Assembly (NCBI RefSeq): GCF_016908855.1
Contig: NZ_JAFBER010000017.1
Coordinates: 1-64,000 of the forward strand
Direction of reading: 5' to 3'
Source of the DNA: Scopulibacillus daqui
GTDB taxonomy: Bacteria; Bacillota; Bacilli; Bacillales; Sporolactobacillaceae
DNA: 64,000 bases
Part shown: in pieces, positions 26,221 through 34,950 of the stretch
How positions within the stretch are numbered: position 1 is the stretch's first letter
How the letters are laid out: each line of letters opens with the position of its first letter
Position numbers and translations under genes: made by a program
The notes under the pieces: model-generated
Told to the model about the DNA's origin: nothing
Databases searched by the model: none
The model's input: only the letters and a program-made list of their open reading frames with translations

Positions 26221-27132
26221 CTAAGCCTCTGTTGATGCTGTTGCTTTCTGCAGATGATAGAGTTTGCTATCTAATGTTCGTGTCATGAAAGGGGCAACAA
26301 CATCGACAGCATGAATAACTTTTTCTATATCGACACCAGTGTCAATACCCATGCCATGGAGCATATAAAGAACGTCTTCGGTCGCTACGTTGCCTGTTGC
26401 ACCAGGGGCAAAAGGGCATCCGCCTAAACCGCCGGCAGAACTGTCAAACCGATCAACCCCCGCCTCAAGGCTCGCATAAATATTAGCAAGCGCTGTCCCT
26501 CGTGTATTATGAAAATGGCCGGTTATGAGTATGTTCTTCGGCTGAATTGATTTTAAGCTGTTAAATAACTGATAAACTTCTTTAGGCGTAGCCATGCCCA
26601 CCGTATCAGCTACGCTTAATTCATTCACGCCGCAATGCGCAAACGCTTCGCATAACTTTATTGTTTTTTCTGCAGGCACTTTTCCTTCATACGGACAATA
26701 AAAAGCGGTAGACACACAAGCCCGTACAAATTTGCCGTTTTGCTTTAAATCGGCAATTAATGGTTTTAATTCTTCTAAACTTTCATCAGTCGATTTATTT
26801 ATATTTTTCTTGTTAAAAGTATTGCTGACGCCTACGAATACGGCAATGTCATTGGCGCCGGATTGGTAAAAACGTTCAACGCCCTTTTGATTTGGCGCAA
26901 GAACAAAATTACGGGTGTTATCTAGACATTGTTCTATGACATCATCAGCATCTTTCATTTGCGGCACCCATTTTGGCGACACAAAGGAGGTTAGTTCCAT
27001 TTCTTGAATATTGGCTTGCTTAAGGGCTTTTATAAATTGAATCTTTGTTTCGGTCGGGATCGTGTTTTTTTCATTTTGCAAACCATCACGGGGACCGACT
27101 TCAATGATCGTGACTTTATCAGGCAGAGACAT
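26221..27132 (-). CDS. hydroxymethylglutaryl-CoA lyase
   Basis: The 303-residue TIM-barrel protein starts with the metal and substrate motif EVGPRDGLQNE and contains the signature loop GGLGGCPFAPGATGNVATED with the catalytic cysteine. HMG-CoA lyase splits HMG-CoA into acetoacetate and acetyl-CoA, the last step of leucine degradation. AGGGGTG lies 6 nt before the ATG at 27132; a GTG three codons upstream falls within that signal. No other leucine-degradation genes are adjacent, unlike the yng cluster of B. subtilis. Confidence 0.93.
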   Translation of the reverse strand: MSLPDKVTIIEVGPRDGLQNEKNTIPTETKIQFIKALKQANIQEMELTSFVSPKWVPQMKDADDVIEQCLDNTRNFVLAPNQKGVERFYQSGANDIAVFVGVSNTFNKKNINKSTDESLEELKPLIADLKQNGKFVRACVSTAFYCPYEGKVPAEKTIKLCEAFAHCGVNELSVADTVGMATPKEVYQLFNSLKSIQPKNILITGHFHNTRGTALANIYASLEAGVDRFDSSAGGLGGCPFAPGATGNVATEDVLYMLHGMGIDTGVDIEKVIHAVDVVAPFMTRTLDSKLYHLQKATASTEA

Positions 27133-27448
27133 GATATACACCCCTGTTCTAAATATTCTAATTTCATTGTATACATCAATATTGAAATGAACAACTCAAT
27201 TGTTTGTATTTTTAGTAAAAACAAAAAATAAACAAAAGGATTAAATAATATTATTATGTAAACTTTAAGGGTGTATAGATAAAGCAAGTTATTTTTCTAT
27301 ATGCTTCATTCAAGTCTTGCAAACATTCGCTTTTTCGATTCCGAAAATCTAGCTAGCCCTACATTGAATCATATGATTTTGAAAGTTTGCTTGGGTTGTC
27401 ATAACATTAATATCATTGAAGCCACTGATTAAAAGAAAGGGTGTAAAA

Positions 27449-27787
27449 ATGAAAGTTAAACATCTCAATCTAACTGTTACAGATGTTCCGGCTGCTCGGG
27501 ATTTTTTAGAAACTTATTTTGGCATGACATGCAAAACCAGTAAAGGAGATGGCTTTGCGGTTATGCTGGATGACGATGGTTTCATTCTGACTTTAATGAA
27601 AGGAAGAGAAGTTTATTACCCAAAGACCTTTCATGTTGGATTTCCGCAAGAAAACGAAGACCAAGTAAACAAGATTAATCAGCATTTGAAAGAAGGCGGA
27701 TTTGACGTCAAACCTCCGCAGCATTTGCACGCTTATACCTTCTATGTTAAAGCGCCCGGCGAATTTACAGTCGAGGTTCTCTGTTGA
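27449..27787 (+). CDS. VOC-family (glyoxalase-like) protein
   Basis: The 112-residue protein has a single vicinal-oxygen-chelate module. It begins KHLNLTVTDVPAARDFLETYFG, has a middle DGFILTLMKG, and ends FYVKAPGEFTVEVLC with the terminal glutamate typical of VOC metal sites. Substrate unknown. GAAAGGGTG lies before the ATG at 27449; an upstream in-frame ATG has no such signal. Confidence 0.82.
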   Translation: MKVKHLNLTVTDVPAARDFLETYFGMTCKTSKGDGFAVMLDDDGFILTLMKGREVYYPKTFHVGFPQENEDQVNKINQHLKEGGFDVKPPQHLHAYTFYVKAPGEFTVEVLC

Positions 27788-27889
27788 AATTCCTGATATT
27801 TAAGAGCAAGCGATGTCCATATATTAAAAATCAGAATGAATATATTGAAAAAGACCGCTGGACCATTTGGACAGCTGAAAAATAGATAG

Positions 27890-28030
27890 GTTGGCGTTCT
27901 TCTTGTTAAAAAATTGGGTCAAGTGTGGATGCCGGGTGTTGTACCGAAATTACATCATCATCCCGGAAGAGTGGAGCATACGGGAAAACCAATTGGCTGC
28001 GATACGGAATCAATATTGAAATCTTTATAG
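27890..28030 (+). pseudogene. remnant of a CaiB/BaiF-type CoA-transferase (C-terminus)
   Basis: The open stretch reads LGQVWMPGVVPKLHHHPG, then RVEHTGKPIGCDTESILKSL and a stop. This matches the C-terminal tail of CaiB/BaiF CoA-transferases (PGVVPKLSxTPG, then GxHT). No upstream portion of that enzyme is present, and stops occur in front of it. It is the last piece of a deleted gene. Nothing else in the gap between the VOC and MFS genes looks coding. Confidence 0.65.
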
Positions 28031-28169
28031 GCTGGAGCGATGAACAGATATTTTCTGCTAAAGAAAAGGGGGTGATATAACGATGAATGGCTTATGATTT
28101 TGCTTTGTGATGAGACACACATTTGCCAAAGGTTCACGATGTTAATTGATTCTTTCGGAGGTGGTTAAG

Positions 28170-29561
28170 GTGTCAGATGTTTCAGTTGCCGCCCGGTTGA
28201 ATAACCTCCCGCTCGGTTCTATACACCGAAAGGCAACATTTATTATCGGAGCCGGCTTGTTTTTCGAGTTTTTTGACCTCGAATTATCTGGTGTCCTTAG
28301 CTCAGTTATTGGCAAAGAGTTTCATATTACTGCTTCATCATTATCACTATTACTAAGCTCTGCATTTTTTGGTATGTTCTTAGGGGCAGTTTTGTTAAAT
28401 GGGATGGCTGATAAAATCGGCCGTAAGAAAGCATTTATGGTGAACCTTCTCATCTACTCCGTATTTACTTTTGCGGCTGCTTTCAGTCCTAATGCTGCCA
28501 TGCTGGTTATTTGCCGCTTCTTAGCTGGTATCGGAATCGGGGCATTGCCTCCTCTGTGCGATACTTACTTAAGCGAATTATTGCCGGTCTGCAATCGCGG
28601 ACGGATTATGGCTTGGGCTTATACATTGCAATTTTGTGCGTTTCCAATTGAAGGGCTTCTGGCCCGTTGTCTTGTTCCATTGCATATAGGAATCGACGGC
28701 TGGCGGTGGCTATTTATTATTGGATCTTTAGGCGCAATGATTGCCTGGGCATTGCAGCAAAATCTGCCGGAATCTCCCCGCTGGTTAGAGGCGATCGGGC
28801 GCAAACAGGAAGCAGAGCAAGTTATGCAGCGGTTCGAGAGTCAATCCGGCTTCGAAAGACACAGCATTGAGAAGGCTGCTTCGGCTGAACCGAAGATACT
28901 GCAAGAAAAACTGCCTGTTTCCACGCTATTCAATAAGGACTACCGCGGGCGTACAGCCATGTTATGGGTTTTTCAAATATTTCAATCAGTCGGATATTAT
29001 AGTTTTGGCACTCTTGTTCCGCTTGTTTTGGCTGCCAAAGGTTATAATGTCACTGATACATTGACATTTACCGCTTTAACTTTTTTGGGATACCCGCTTG
29101 GTTCTCTTATCTCACTGCCGATTGTGGAACGAATACAACGTAAATGGCTGATCGTTTTAGCTGCCTTTTTTATGGCATTATTTGGCATCCTTTTCGGTAT
29201 ATCGACTTCCAGCGGTCTAATCATTGTTTTTGGATTTTTATATACGCTTGTCAGTAATATTTTTTCCAACGCCTATCATATTTTTCAAGTTGAAATTTAT
29301 CCTACTTCCTTGAGAGCAACCGGCGCGGGAGTTGGATACAGTTTAAGCAGATTGAGCAGCGGGGCAATGCCTTTTATATTGGTGCCGTTATTAAACAATA
29401 GCGGATCGACGGCTTTATTCACTGTTGTGGCTGTGACTATGGTCATCATCATGCTTGATATAGGCATTTTTGCACCGAATACAACGTCGAGATCTTTAGA
29501 AGAAGTCAATCAAATGTCCCCGTCAAGTTCCCGGAACGACAACGCTTCAGTGCCTTATTGA
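28170..29561 (+). CDS. major facilitator superfamily transporter
   Basis: This 463-residue protein has 12 predicted helices and the MFS loop motif LNGMADKIGRKKAF between helices 2 and 3, in the style of sugar or aromatic-acid:H+ symporters. The early sequence FEFFDLELSGVLSSVI is typical of the latter group. The GTG at 28170 follows GGAGGT by 7 nt and is preferred to an upstream ATG without a ribosome binding site. Substrate is unknown. Confidence 0.88.
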   Translation: MSDVSVAARLNNLPLGSIHRKATFIIGAGLFFEFFDLELSGVLSSVIGKEFHITASSLSLLLSSAFFGMFLGAVLLNGMADKIGRKKAFMVNLLIYSVFTFAAAFSPNAAMLVICRFLAGIGIGALPPLCDTYLSELLPVCNRGRIMAWAYTLQFCAFPIEGLLARCLVPLHIGIDGWRWLFIIGSLGAMIAWALQQNLPESPRWLEAIGRKQEAEQVMQRFESQSGFERHSIEKAASAEPKILQEKLPVSTLFNKDYRGRTAMLWVFQIFQSVGYYSFGTLVPLVLAAKGYNVTDTLTFTALTFLGYPLGSLISLPIVERIQRKWLIVLAAFFMALFGILFGISTSSGLIIVFGFLYTLVSNIFSNAYHIFQVEIYPTSLRATGAGVGYSLSRLSSGAMPFILVPLLNNSGSTALFTVVAVTMVIIMLDIGIFAPNTTSRSLEEVNQMSPSSSRNDNASVPY

Positions 29562-29784
29562 TCGTTATGTAAAAAGGAGAGAGACTAAGAGACTATAAGT
29601 TTCTATGTGTCTAAAAACGGAGTTAAAGCGGGGGATCACCTCCCAATTTTTTATGTGTTTAAATCTATTTGCCGGAATGAATGATTGATGCACATCCATG
29701 AGGAAAAAAGATCGATATAAAGGATATCGTCCATGGCTGTCGAATTTAATGGTGCAGGATAAGCTATAGGGAAAGGATAACCTT
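29562..29784. other. intergenic region after the MFS gene
   Basis: No gene is supported. An open stretch from 29698 (MRKKDRYKGYRPWLSNLMVQ) lacks a ribosome binding site and is probably a scrap of a lost gene. Confidence 0.4.
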
Positions 29785-30302
29785 ATGGATAAATGGAAAA
29801 GAAAGATGGTCAATACTTCTCGCGGAACATTTGAAGTGTTCTTTAAAGGCAGGGGAAGGCCGATTTGCGTCACTCACCATTACTCTGAATTTAACAGCAG
29901 CGGCGATCATTTTTATTAAAAAACCCGGATTTGACCGAGGCAGAGAGGCGAAAACTTGCGAAAGAGCGAACAAAACTATCTTTACATCATCCAAATAAAT
30001 TTGAAGACCTATTTTCGCCTCACATACATAAAAAAATGTCTGCCATTAGAATGGATTTTTTTAGCAGGGCATTATTTTTATACGATATTACCAAACAATT
30101 ATCAAGAATTTCCGTAAAAACTCTGATTATTTGCGGAAAACATGATGTTCAGTGTCCGCTTAATTTTTCAATTGAAATAAGTGAATGTATTGCTGGTGCA
30201 CGCCTTTATGTCTTCGAGGACAGCAGCCATTATCCATTTTTAGAGGAGCCTCAATTATTCAATAAAGTGGTCGAAGACTTTTTTAAAATCGATAAGATAT
30301 AA
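29785..30302 (+). pseudogene. alpha/beta hydrolase with internal deletion
   Basis: From ATG 29785 the frame gives a normal alpha/beta hydrolase start (TSRGTFEVFFKGRGRPICVT, then HHYSEFNSSGDHFY) and stops. From about 29922 another frame gives the cap and C-terminal part, with VKTLIICGKHDVQCPLNFS (catalytic Asp region) and SSHYPFLEEPQLF (catalytic His region). The oxyanion strand and GxSxG nucleophile elbow between them are missing. An out-of-frame deletion of roughly 100 codons is inferred, so no active enzyme can be made. Confidence 0.8.
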
Positions 30303-30328
30303 GAAAAATGAAACTGGGAGAAAAGACA

Positions 30329-30991
30329 ATGTCTAATCGAAACATTCAATTAATTAATTTAAGCATTGGACGGCCTAAAATGATGACATATGCCGATAGT
30401 AAACAAATGGAAACAGGAATATGCAAGAAAACTGTCAATGAAGCTTTTCTATCAAAGGAAGGATTTAAAGGAGACGGGGTTGCGAATTTAAAGCATCATG
30501 GCGGTCCCGATCGTGCCGTTTGCATCTATCCGTATGAACATTATTCTCTATGGGAAAAGGCATTCAATGTTCAATTGCCTCCCTCAGCATTTGGCGAAAA
30601 CTTAACTGTAGCCAACATGTTGGAACGTGATGTCTGCATCGGGGATACCTATCAAGTTGGAGATGCCGTTATTCAAGTCACACAAGGAAGAATGCCATGT
30701 AGTACAATCTCAAAAAGAATGAATCTGCCGAGTCTCCTCGACAGGATAATTGAAGAAGGGTATACAGGCTATCTTTGCAGAGTCATAGAAGAAGGAACAG
30801 TGAGAAGGGATTCGTCCATAAGATTGCTGAAACGCCACTCGAAACAAGTGACTGTATTATTTGCGAACCAAATTTATTTTCACAGCCAAAACGATATTGA
30901 AGGTATGAAAAAAATCATAGCCGTCGAGGCGTTGGCAAGTGTCTGGCGTCAAAAATTACTGAAAAGGATAGAGAAATTATCAGTTTTCTAA
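30329..30991 (+). CDS. MOSC-domain protein, YiiM/YflK type
   Basis: The 220-residue protein has a MOSC core with KHHGGPDRAVCIYP, FGENL, and VTQGRMPCSTISKR carrying the conserved cysteine, followed by a helical C-terminal 3-alpha extension as in YiiM and YflK. MOSC proteins handle sulfur or molybdenum cofactor chemistry; YiiM-type members reduce N-hydroxylated bases. Function here is by homology. The ATG at 30329 follows GGGAG by 8 nt and is preferred to the ATG at 30308. Confidence 0.88.
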   Translation: MSNRNIQLINLSIGRPKMMTYADSKQMETGICKKTVNEAFLSKEGFKGDGVANLKHHGGPDRAVCIYPYEHYSLWEKAFNVQLPPSAFGENLTVANMLERDVCIGDTYQVGDAVIQVTQGRMPCSTISKRMNLPSLLDRIIEEGYTGYLCRVIEEGTVRRDSSIRLLKRHSKQVTVLFANQIYFHSQNDIEGMKKIIAVEALASVWRQKLLKRIEKLSVF

Positions 30992-31263
30992 CTCTCAAAA
31001 TCTAGAACCTTTATCATCAAGCAGCAGTAATTTGAAAGCCAAATCACTTATGATAAATAGTTTTGGCTATGCAACATTCTCGGTTTGGGCATTGCCATAG
31101 CCAGCGAGCATTTTTCATACCGAGCGCTATATATAGCGTTTGGCAGACTGTTTCGCGTTCCATTCTTGCACTGATCCCCAGCCGATTTAAAGGATTGGAT
31201 ACAAGAAAACATGAAAATGGGAAATTTGACATTACAATAACGAACCGAGAAAGGGCGGGTAAA

Positions 31264-31632
31264 ATGACCTTTGCTTTTAAAGCCATTGATCATATTCAGC
31301 TCGCTGCCCCAAAAGGCAGTGAAGACACTGCCAGAAAGTTTTTTAAGGATATTTTAGGATTTGATGAAATAGAAAAGCCTGAAGCGCTTAAGAAAAATGG
31401 CGGTGTTTGGTTTAGATTTGGAAATCATCAATTACATATAGGGATTGAAGAACCATTTTTACCGGCTAAAAAGGCGCATCCTGCTTTTGAAGTAGAAAAT
31501 CTGGAAGAGCTGAAAAAGCATTTAACGACAAACGGTGTCGATGTAATTGAAGACAATAACCTTCCCGGGGCACAGCGGTTTTATATCTCGGATCCATTTG
31601 GAAACCGTCTTGAATTATTGGAATGGCTATAA
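31264..31632 (+). CDS. VOC-family (glyoxalase-like) protein
   Basis: The 122-residue protein begins FKAIDHIQLAAPKGSEDTAR with the first metal histidine. It has HQLHIGIEEPF in the middle and ends RFYISDPFGNRLELLEW with the late metal glutamate, the standard glyoxalase/dioxygenase-superfamily layout. Substrate unknown. GAAAGGGCGGG precedes the ATG at 31264; longer upstream extensions are not supported. Confidence 0.87.
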   Translation: MTFAFKAIDHIQLAAPKGSEDTARKFFKDILGFDEIEKPEALKKNGGVWFRFGNHQLHIGIEEPFLPAKKAHPAFEVENLEELKKHLTTNGVDVIEDNNLPGAQRFYISDPFGNRLELLEWL

Positions 31633-31633
31633 G

Positions 31634-31682
31634 AAAAACCCCAGAATTGTTCAGAGAAATCTCTGGCTGAACTTGTTTGGGG
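31634..31682 (-). terminator. terminator of the metallo-hydrolase gene
   Basis: A long imperfect hairpin (CCCCAGAATTGTTCAG at 31639-31654 with CTGAACTTGTTTGGGG at 31667-31682) is followed on the minus strand by TTTTT. It lies between the VOC gene and the leftward metallo-hydrolase gene, and serves the latter. Confidence 0.75.
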
Positions 31683-31746
31683 AACATAAGGGAGCCGGAA
31701 ATATAATGGGTTTTTTGCCGGCCCAAGAAATGCGATTAACGCGCGG

Positions 31747-32433
31747 CTATAGAGTGAGCGTCCCGCCATGATAGCAATAATAGGCATCAGCTTTAAGATT
31801 TTTTATCTTTCTTAAAGATTGTTCTGCTTTCTTAATATTTAAACAATAGTGCGGATTGGCAATGACCAACTCTTGATTCTCATTAACAGCTGCATCGCCT
31901 GTAATGACACTTTGCAAACTTGGAAAATATAATGATATATGCCCTGAAGTATGCCCTGGTGTAGCGATGACTCTGCATTGGTTTTCCAAAATCATATCAC
32001 CATCATTGACTTTTGTGTCAACGGGAACATGCTTCAAATTTTTTAATTGCTGTATGAAACGGTTGCCGAATTCGATTGCTTCATTCGGCAATTTTCCCAG
32101 CATATCTTCGGCTTGTACCAGTCGCTCTGCCTTCATTTCACCGCTTATATATTTTGATTCAGTTTCACTGGCTATAATGTTAATCCATGGATACTTGTTT
32201 TTGAAATCATATAAAGAACCTATATGATCATCATCATAGTGAGTAATGATGATATGTTTTAACTGTTTCATTTCGTAACCATGTTTTAAAATTTCATTTT
32301 CTATTAAAGTGATAAAATTTGTATACCCAGTATCGACTAAGGTTAGCTCATTGTTCAGTATAATCAAGCTAGGATAAATGATATTTTTTTGTCCATTATA
32401 TGCAAATTCAATAGGCAGATCTATTATCTTCAT
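31747..32433 (-). CDS. metallo-beta-lactamase-fold hydrolase
   Basis: The 228-residue protein has the HxHxDH-type metal motif (THYDDDH), a second histidine in TPGHTSGHI, and the bridging aspartate in ITGDAAVNE. AAGGAGG lies before the ATG. Such proteins include glyoxalase II-like thiolesterases and lactonases; nothing in the sequence or neighbours narrows the reaction. Confidence 0.9.
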   Translation of the reverse strand: MKIIDLPIEFAYNGQKNIIYPSLIILNNELTLVDTGYTNFITLIENEILKHGYEMKQLKHIIITHYDDDHIGSLYDFKNKYPWINIIASETESKYISGEMKAERLVQAEDMLGKLPNEAIEFGNRFIQQLKNLKHVPVDTKVNDGDMILENQCRVIATPGHTSGHISLYFPSLQSVITGDAAVNENQELVIANPHYCLNIKKAEQSLRKIKNLKADAYYCYHGGTLTL

Positions 32434-33010
32434 TTTCCGTCCTCCTTATATTTACTATACCAAAATTAATCTACCAATCTATTATCAATGACTCTAAGGA
32501 GGAGAAAAATATGTCGATAATACTTTAGTGGTAGAGCAAGATGAAAATCGAACGAAGCATCTTCCTGCAATAATGAAAAATACAAATGGAATTTTCCCTA
32601 ATAAAAAAAGAATTGAAAATGGCAGTTCGATAATGGCATGTCATTTGTTTAGAGATGATAAGAACGATACAAAGCTTATAAATCTCTACTATCTAGGGAG
32701 ATTATCACATAAAAATAGTGCTTAAAGACTAGTCTGGGTTTGAAAATAGGACTTATTTATCATTGATTGTATAATAGTATAAATATACCATTGTTTGTGG
32801 GGATATTACATAAATATACCTTGTATAACAATATATGATATTTTTGTCTGTATTTGATAAATTGCGAATGATGATCAATTTTCGGTTAGGGCAGTAGCCA
32901 TATATTATCCTAATACATAATAGGGACTGCATTGTCACCACCCCTTTAACTAATACAGCTCTGGTATTATCAGAATTGTTATAATGCAACCTTCCCAAGG
33001 GGGATATTAC
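32434..33010. other. AT-rich intergenic region, apparently decayed
   Basis: GGAGGAG precedes an ATG at 32512 that stops after five codons. A 65-codon open frame (32528-32725, starting MVEQDENRTKHLP) has no ribosome binding site and no recognisable similarity. The stretch 32750-33000 is strongly AT-rich with TATAATAG-like runs, which could include a promoter. I find no supportable gene. Confidence 0.4.
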
Positions 33011-33127
33011 ATGTTAGCCATACATCATTTATCTAAGAAATATAGGCTCTACAATATTTGTTGGGGTATGAGAAAAATTAAAACAAAAAATACACGCAAG
33101 CTCCTTAATCCTTTACACTTGAATTGA
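33011..33127 (+). pseudogene. 5' stump of an ABC transporter ATPase gene
   Basis: AAGGGGG lies before the ATG, and the first residues MLAIHHLSKKYRLYN look like the opening strand of an ABC ATPase. The frame then loses similarity and stops after 38 codons without a Walker A motif. Disruption falls just before an insertion-sequence-like segment, so truncation by insertion is the likely cause. The call rests on about 15 residues. Confidence 0.4.
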
Positions 33128-33275
33128 CGAGAAACAAGAAAAGAATAGGAGTTGCGTGTATATGCATTTTAACATGATTTTACCTGGATTAGAAGATGGT
33201 TATTTTTACTTTGCCTTTAACCTTTATTTTAAATCAGGCGCTGATAACTGTACCAAAAGATTACAAAGTGGATAG
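33090..33275 (+). mobile_element. remnant of an insertion sequence, probably ISL3 family
   Basis: An inverted pair, ATACACGCAAGCTCCT (33090-33105) and AGGAGTTGCGTGTAT (33147-33161), is followed at once by an ATG whose first residues MHFNMILPGLED resemble the start of ISL3-family transposases. The frame then degenerates and stops at 33275 (37 codons). This appears to be the left end of a mostly deleted element. Family assignment rests on the short N-terminal match. Confidence 0.45.
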
Positions 33276-33393
33276 TTTTTTTCTAGGAGAAATTTTACAT
33301 GCCTTTATCTTTTATATTTCATTTAAATGGAGATTTAAAAATGTTTAAAATTCATTCAAAGCAATGCACTTTAAATAAACTAGGAGGATAAAT

Positions 33394-33657
33394 ATGGTTT
33401 TCAAACCGGCAATTGCAGTTGCATCTTTAATTAGTCTTATTATTTATCCAATTTTTTCTGTGGGCATCATCTTTTATTATATTTTTATGGGCAGATCAAC
33501 AGATCATTTATTATTTAATAGTTTATCTGTTGTTGTATCTAAAGATACTTCTTTTTCGTTTTCATTCAAACCTCATTTTTTTCTAATAGCATTTGTCCTT
33601 TTTGTTATATCATTTTTGATAGCCTTAATATTTACTAATATTAAGAAGGATAGTTAA
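33394..33657 (+). CDS. small membrane protein of unknown function
   Basis: This 87-residue protein has two clear transmembrane helices (about residues 5-32 and 61-82) joined by a Ser/Phe-rich outer loop, and a short basic tail. CTAGGAGGATAAAT before the ATG is an excellent ribosome binding site, which supports expression. I do not recognise the family. It lies in an AT-rich island between an insertion-sequence scrap and an M50-type protease, a context seen in small bacteriocin or immunity loci. That link is conjecture. Confidence 0.6.
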   Translation: MVFKPAIAVASLISLIIYPIFSVGIIFYYIFMGRSTDHLLFNSLSVVVSKDTSFSFSFKPHFFLIAFVLFVISFLIALIFTNIKKDS

Positions 33658-34404
33658 TATTTGAATACAAGTCGAAAAAACTTAAACCAAGACCTTCAAA
33701 AAGTCAAAAGAAATAAAGGGGCAGCAGGTGATACAGCAGGTTAAAAGTACAATCGTTTGGGAGCATAAAAATACATAATTGCCGTCAAAAAAACAGCCTT
33801 TCCAGTCATCCAAAATGTCCGCTTCATGTCATTGCGAAAAAACACCGAAGTGAGGGGAAACGGAAGGACGAATGAAACAGATTTGGCTAGTGATACTAAA
33901 CAGTCCGTTATATTCGATATAAGAGGTCAAAAGATATCTGATGAAAGATGAGTTACACGAAAAGAATGATGAAAAAGACAAAGGCGGTGTAGATATAAGA
34001 TTTTAAAACAAATGATTGAGAGTGAGAAAATGGCCGTAGGGTTTAAAGTGAAATATTATTGCTGCCAAATAAGTCATGGCGATTTTTATATTCATTTTTC
34101 TCTACAATAAGCTATCATTTAGAGCCGAATGGTTGGGGGGATAGCTACTCAAAGCCACTAACGTTGAACGACTAGCAGACAATGATTTCGTGTTTTAAGC
34201 CAAAAATAGAAAATATAGATAAGATAATAAAATAAAAATGATATTAAATATGAGCGGCTAAGCAAATGATTTATATGTAGAAAGACAAAGATTCCTGGGG
34301 CGCAATTGGTGCAAGTTTTGTACTTTTTATATTATTGAGTGTCATTGGGATGCAGATGAACTTTATCACGCTAATACAGCTTAAAATAGGATGGAGGATT
34401 TTGT
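33658..34404. other. AT-rich region with a decayed small membrane ORF
   Basis: The first 600 bases show no coding signal that I can support. From 34281 to 34412 an open stretch without a start codon (preceded by ATG-TAG at 34275) encodes KDSWGAIGASFVLFILLSVI and a tail, which looks like a short membrane peptide. Its end overlaps the start of the M50 protease gene. It may be a small gene inactivated by a stop at codon 2. Confidence 0.4.
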
Positions 34405-34860
34405 TTGATTAAGTTTTTAATAGATAATTTTATCATTATTTTATTGCTGCTTCCATTAACTAGTCTGATACATGAATTAGGACACGCTTTTTTTGGAAAG
34501 ATGTTTGGTGGTAAAGTAGTAGAAATATCATTAGGATACGGTCCTAGCCTTTTTAAATTGGGAATTTTCAATATAAATAAGTTCTATTTTTTTTGGGGAT
34601 ATTGCAGGGTTATATTGCCGGATAATAATAGGATTTCAAAATTCCTTTTTCATATAGGTGGTGTTTTATTTAATTTTTTGTTCCTATTTTTTTTGTACGT
34701 ATTACGTGTTGTTTTCAATGTGCATTCTGACTATATAGGAAATTTAAATATCATAAATTTCGTTATGATCATGACTTGTTTAATCCCAATTAATTATTTT
34801 GACAATACACCAAGTGACGGCAAACGATTACTTGAAATAATTAAAAAAGATTCTGCTTAA
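34405..34860 (+). CDS. small M50-family (site-2 protease-like) membrane metalloprotease
   Basis: This 151-residue protein has a first helix ending in the zinc motif HELGH (His23, His27), then further helices and a late TPSDGKRL that supplies the family's aspartate (DG) motif. It is much shorter than RseP or SpoIVFB and lacks PDZ or CBS domains, so it is a minimal core. The TTG start follows GGAGG by 7 nt. Small M50 proteins often occur in peptide-bacteriocin clusters; the adjacent small membrane ORFs and ABC stump would fit, but no precursor peptide is proven. Confidence 0.7.
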   Translation: MIKFLIDNFIIILLLLPLTSLIHELGHAFFGKMFGGKVVEISLGYGPSLFKLGIFNINKFYFFWGYCRVILPDNNRISKFLFHIGGVLFNFLFLFFLYVLRVVFNVHSDYIGNLNIINFVMIMTCLIPINYFDNTPSDGKRLLEIIKKDSA

Positions 34861-34910
34861 CAAAACATAGGATTCGTAATGATGAATTTAAGTGAACTTA
34901 AAACAATTCT

Positions 34911-34941
34911 TATAAAATATGGGGGCTGTGCCCCCCATATT
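34911..34941 (-). terminator. terminator of glpQ
   Basis: AATATGGGGG (34916-34925) pairs with CCCCCATATT (34932-34941). On the minus strand the stem leads into TTTATA, 10 bp after the glpQ stop. It may act on both strands. Confidence 0.75.
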
Positions 34942-34950
34942 CGCTGGCTA

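Noticed and set aside
31125-31138. CGCTATATATAGCG palindrome as an operator
   Set aside because: It lies in non-promoter sequence with no repeat elsewhere in the window; a short AT-rich palindrome of this kind can occur by chance.
32528-32725. 65-codon ORF as a gene
   Set aside because: No ribosome binding site, no recognisable similarity, and it follows another short stopped frame.
32434-34860. Prophage remnant
   Set aside because: No integrase, structural or lysis genes and no attachment site repeats are visible; only insertion-sequence scraps.
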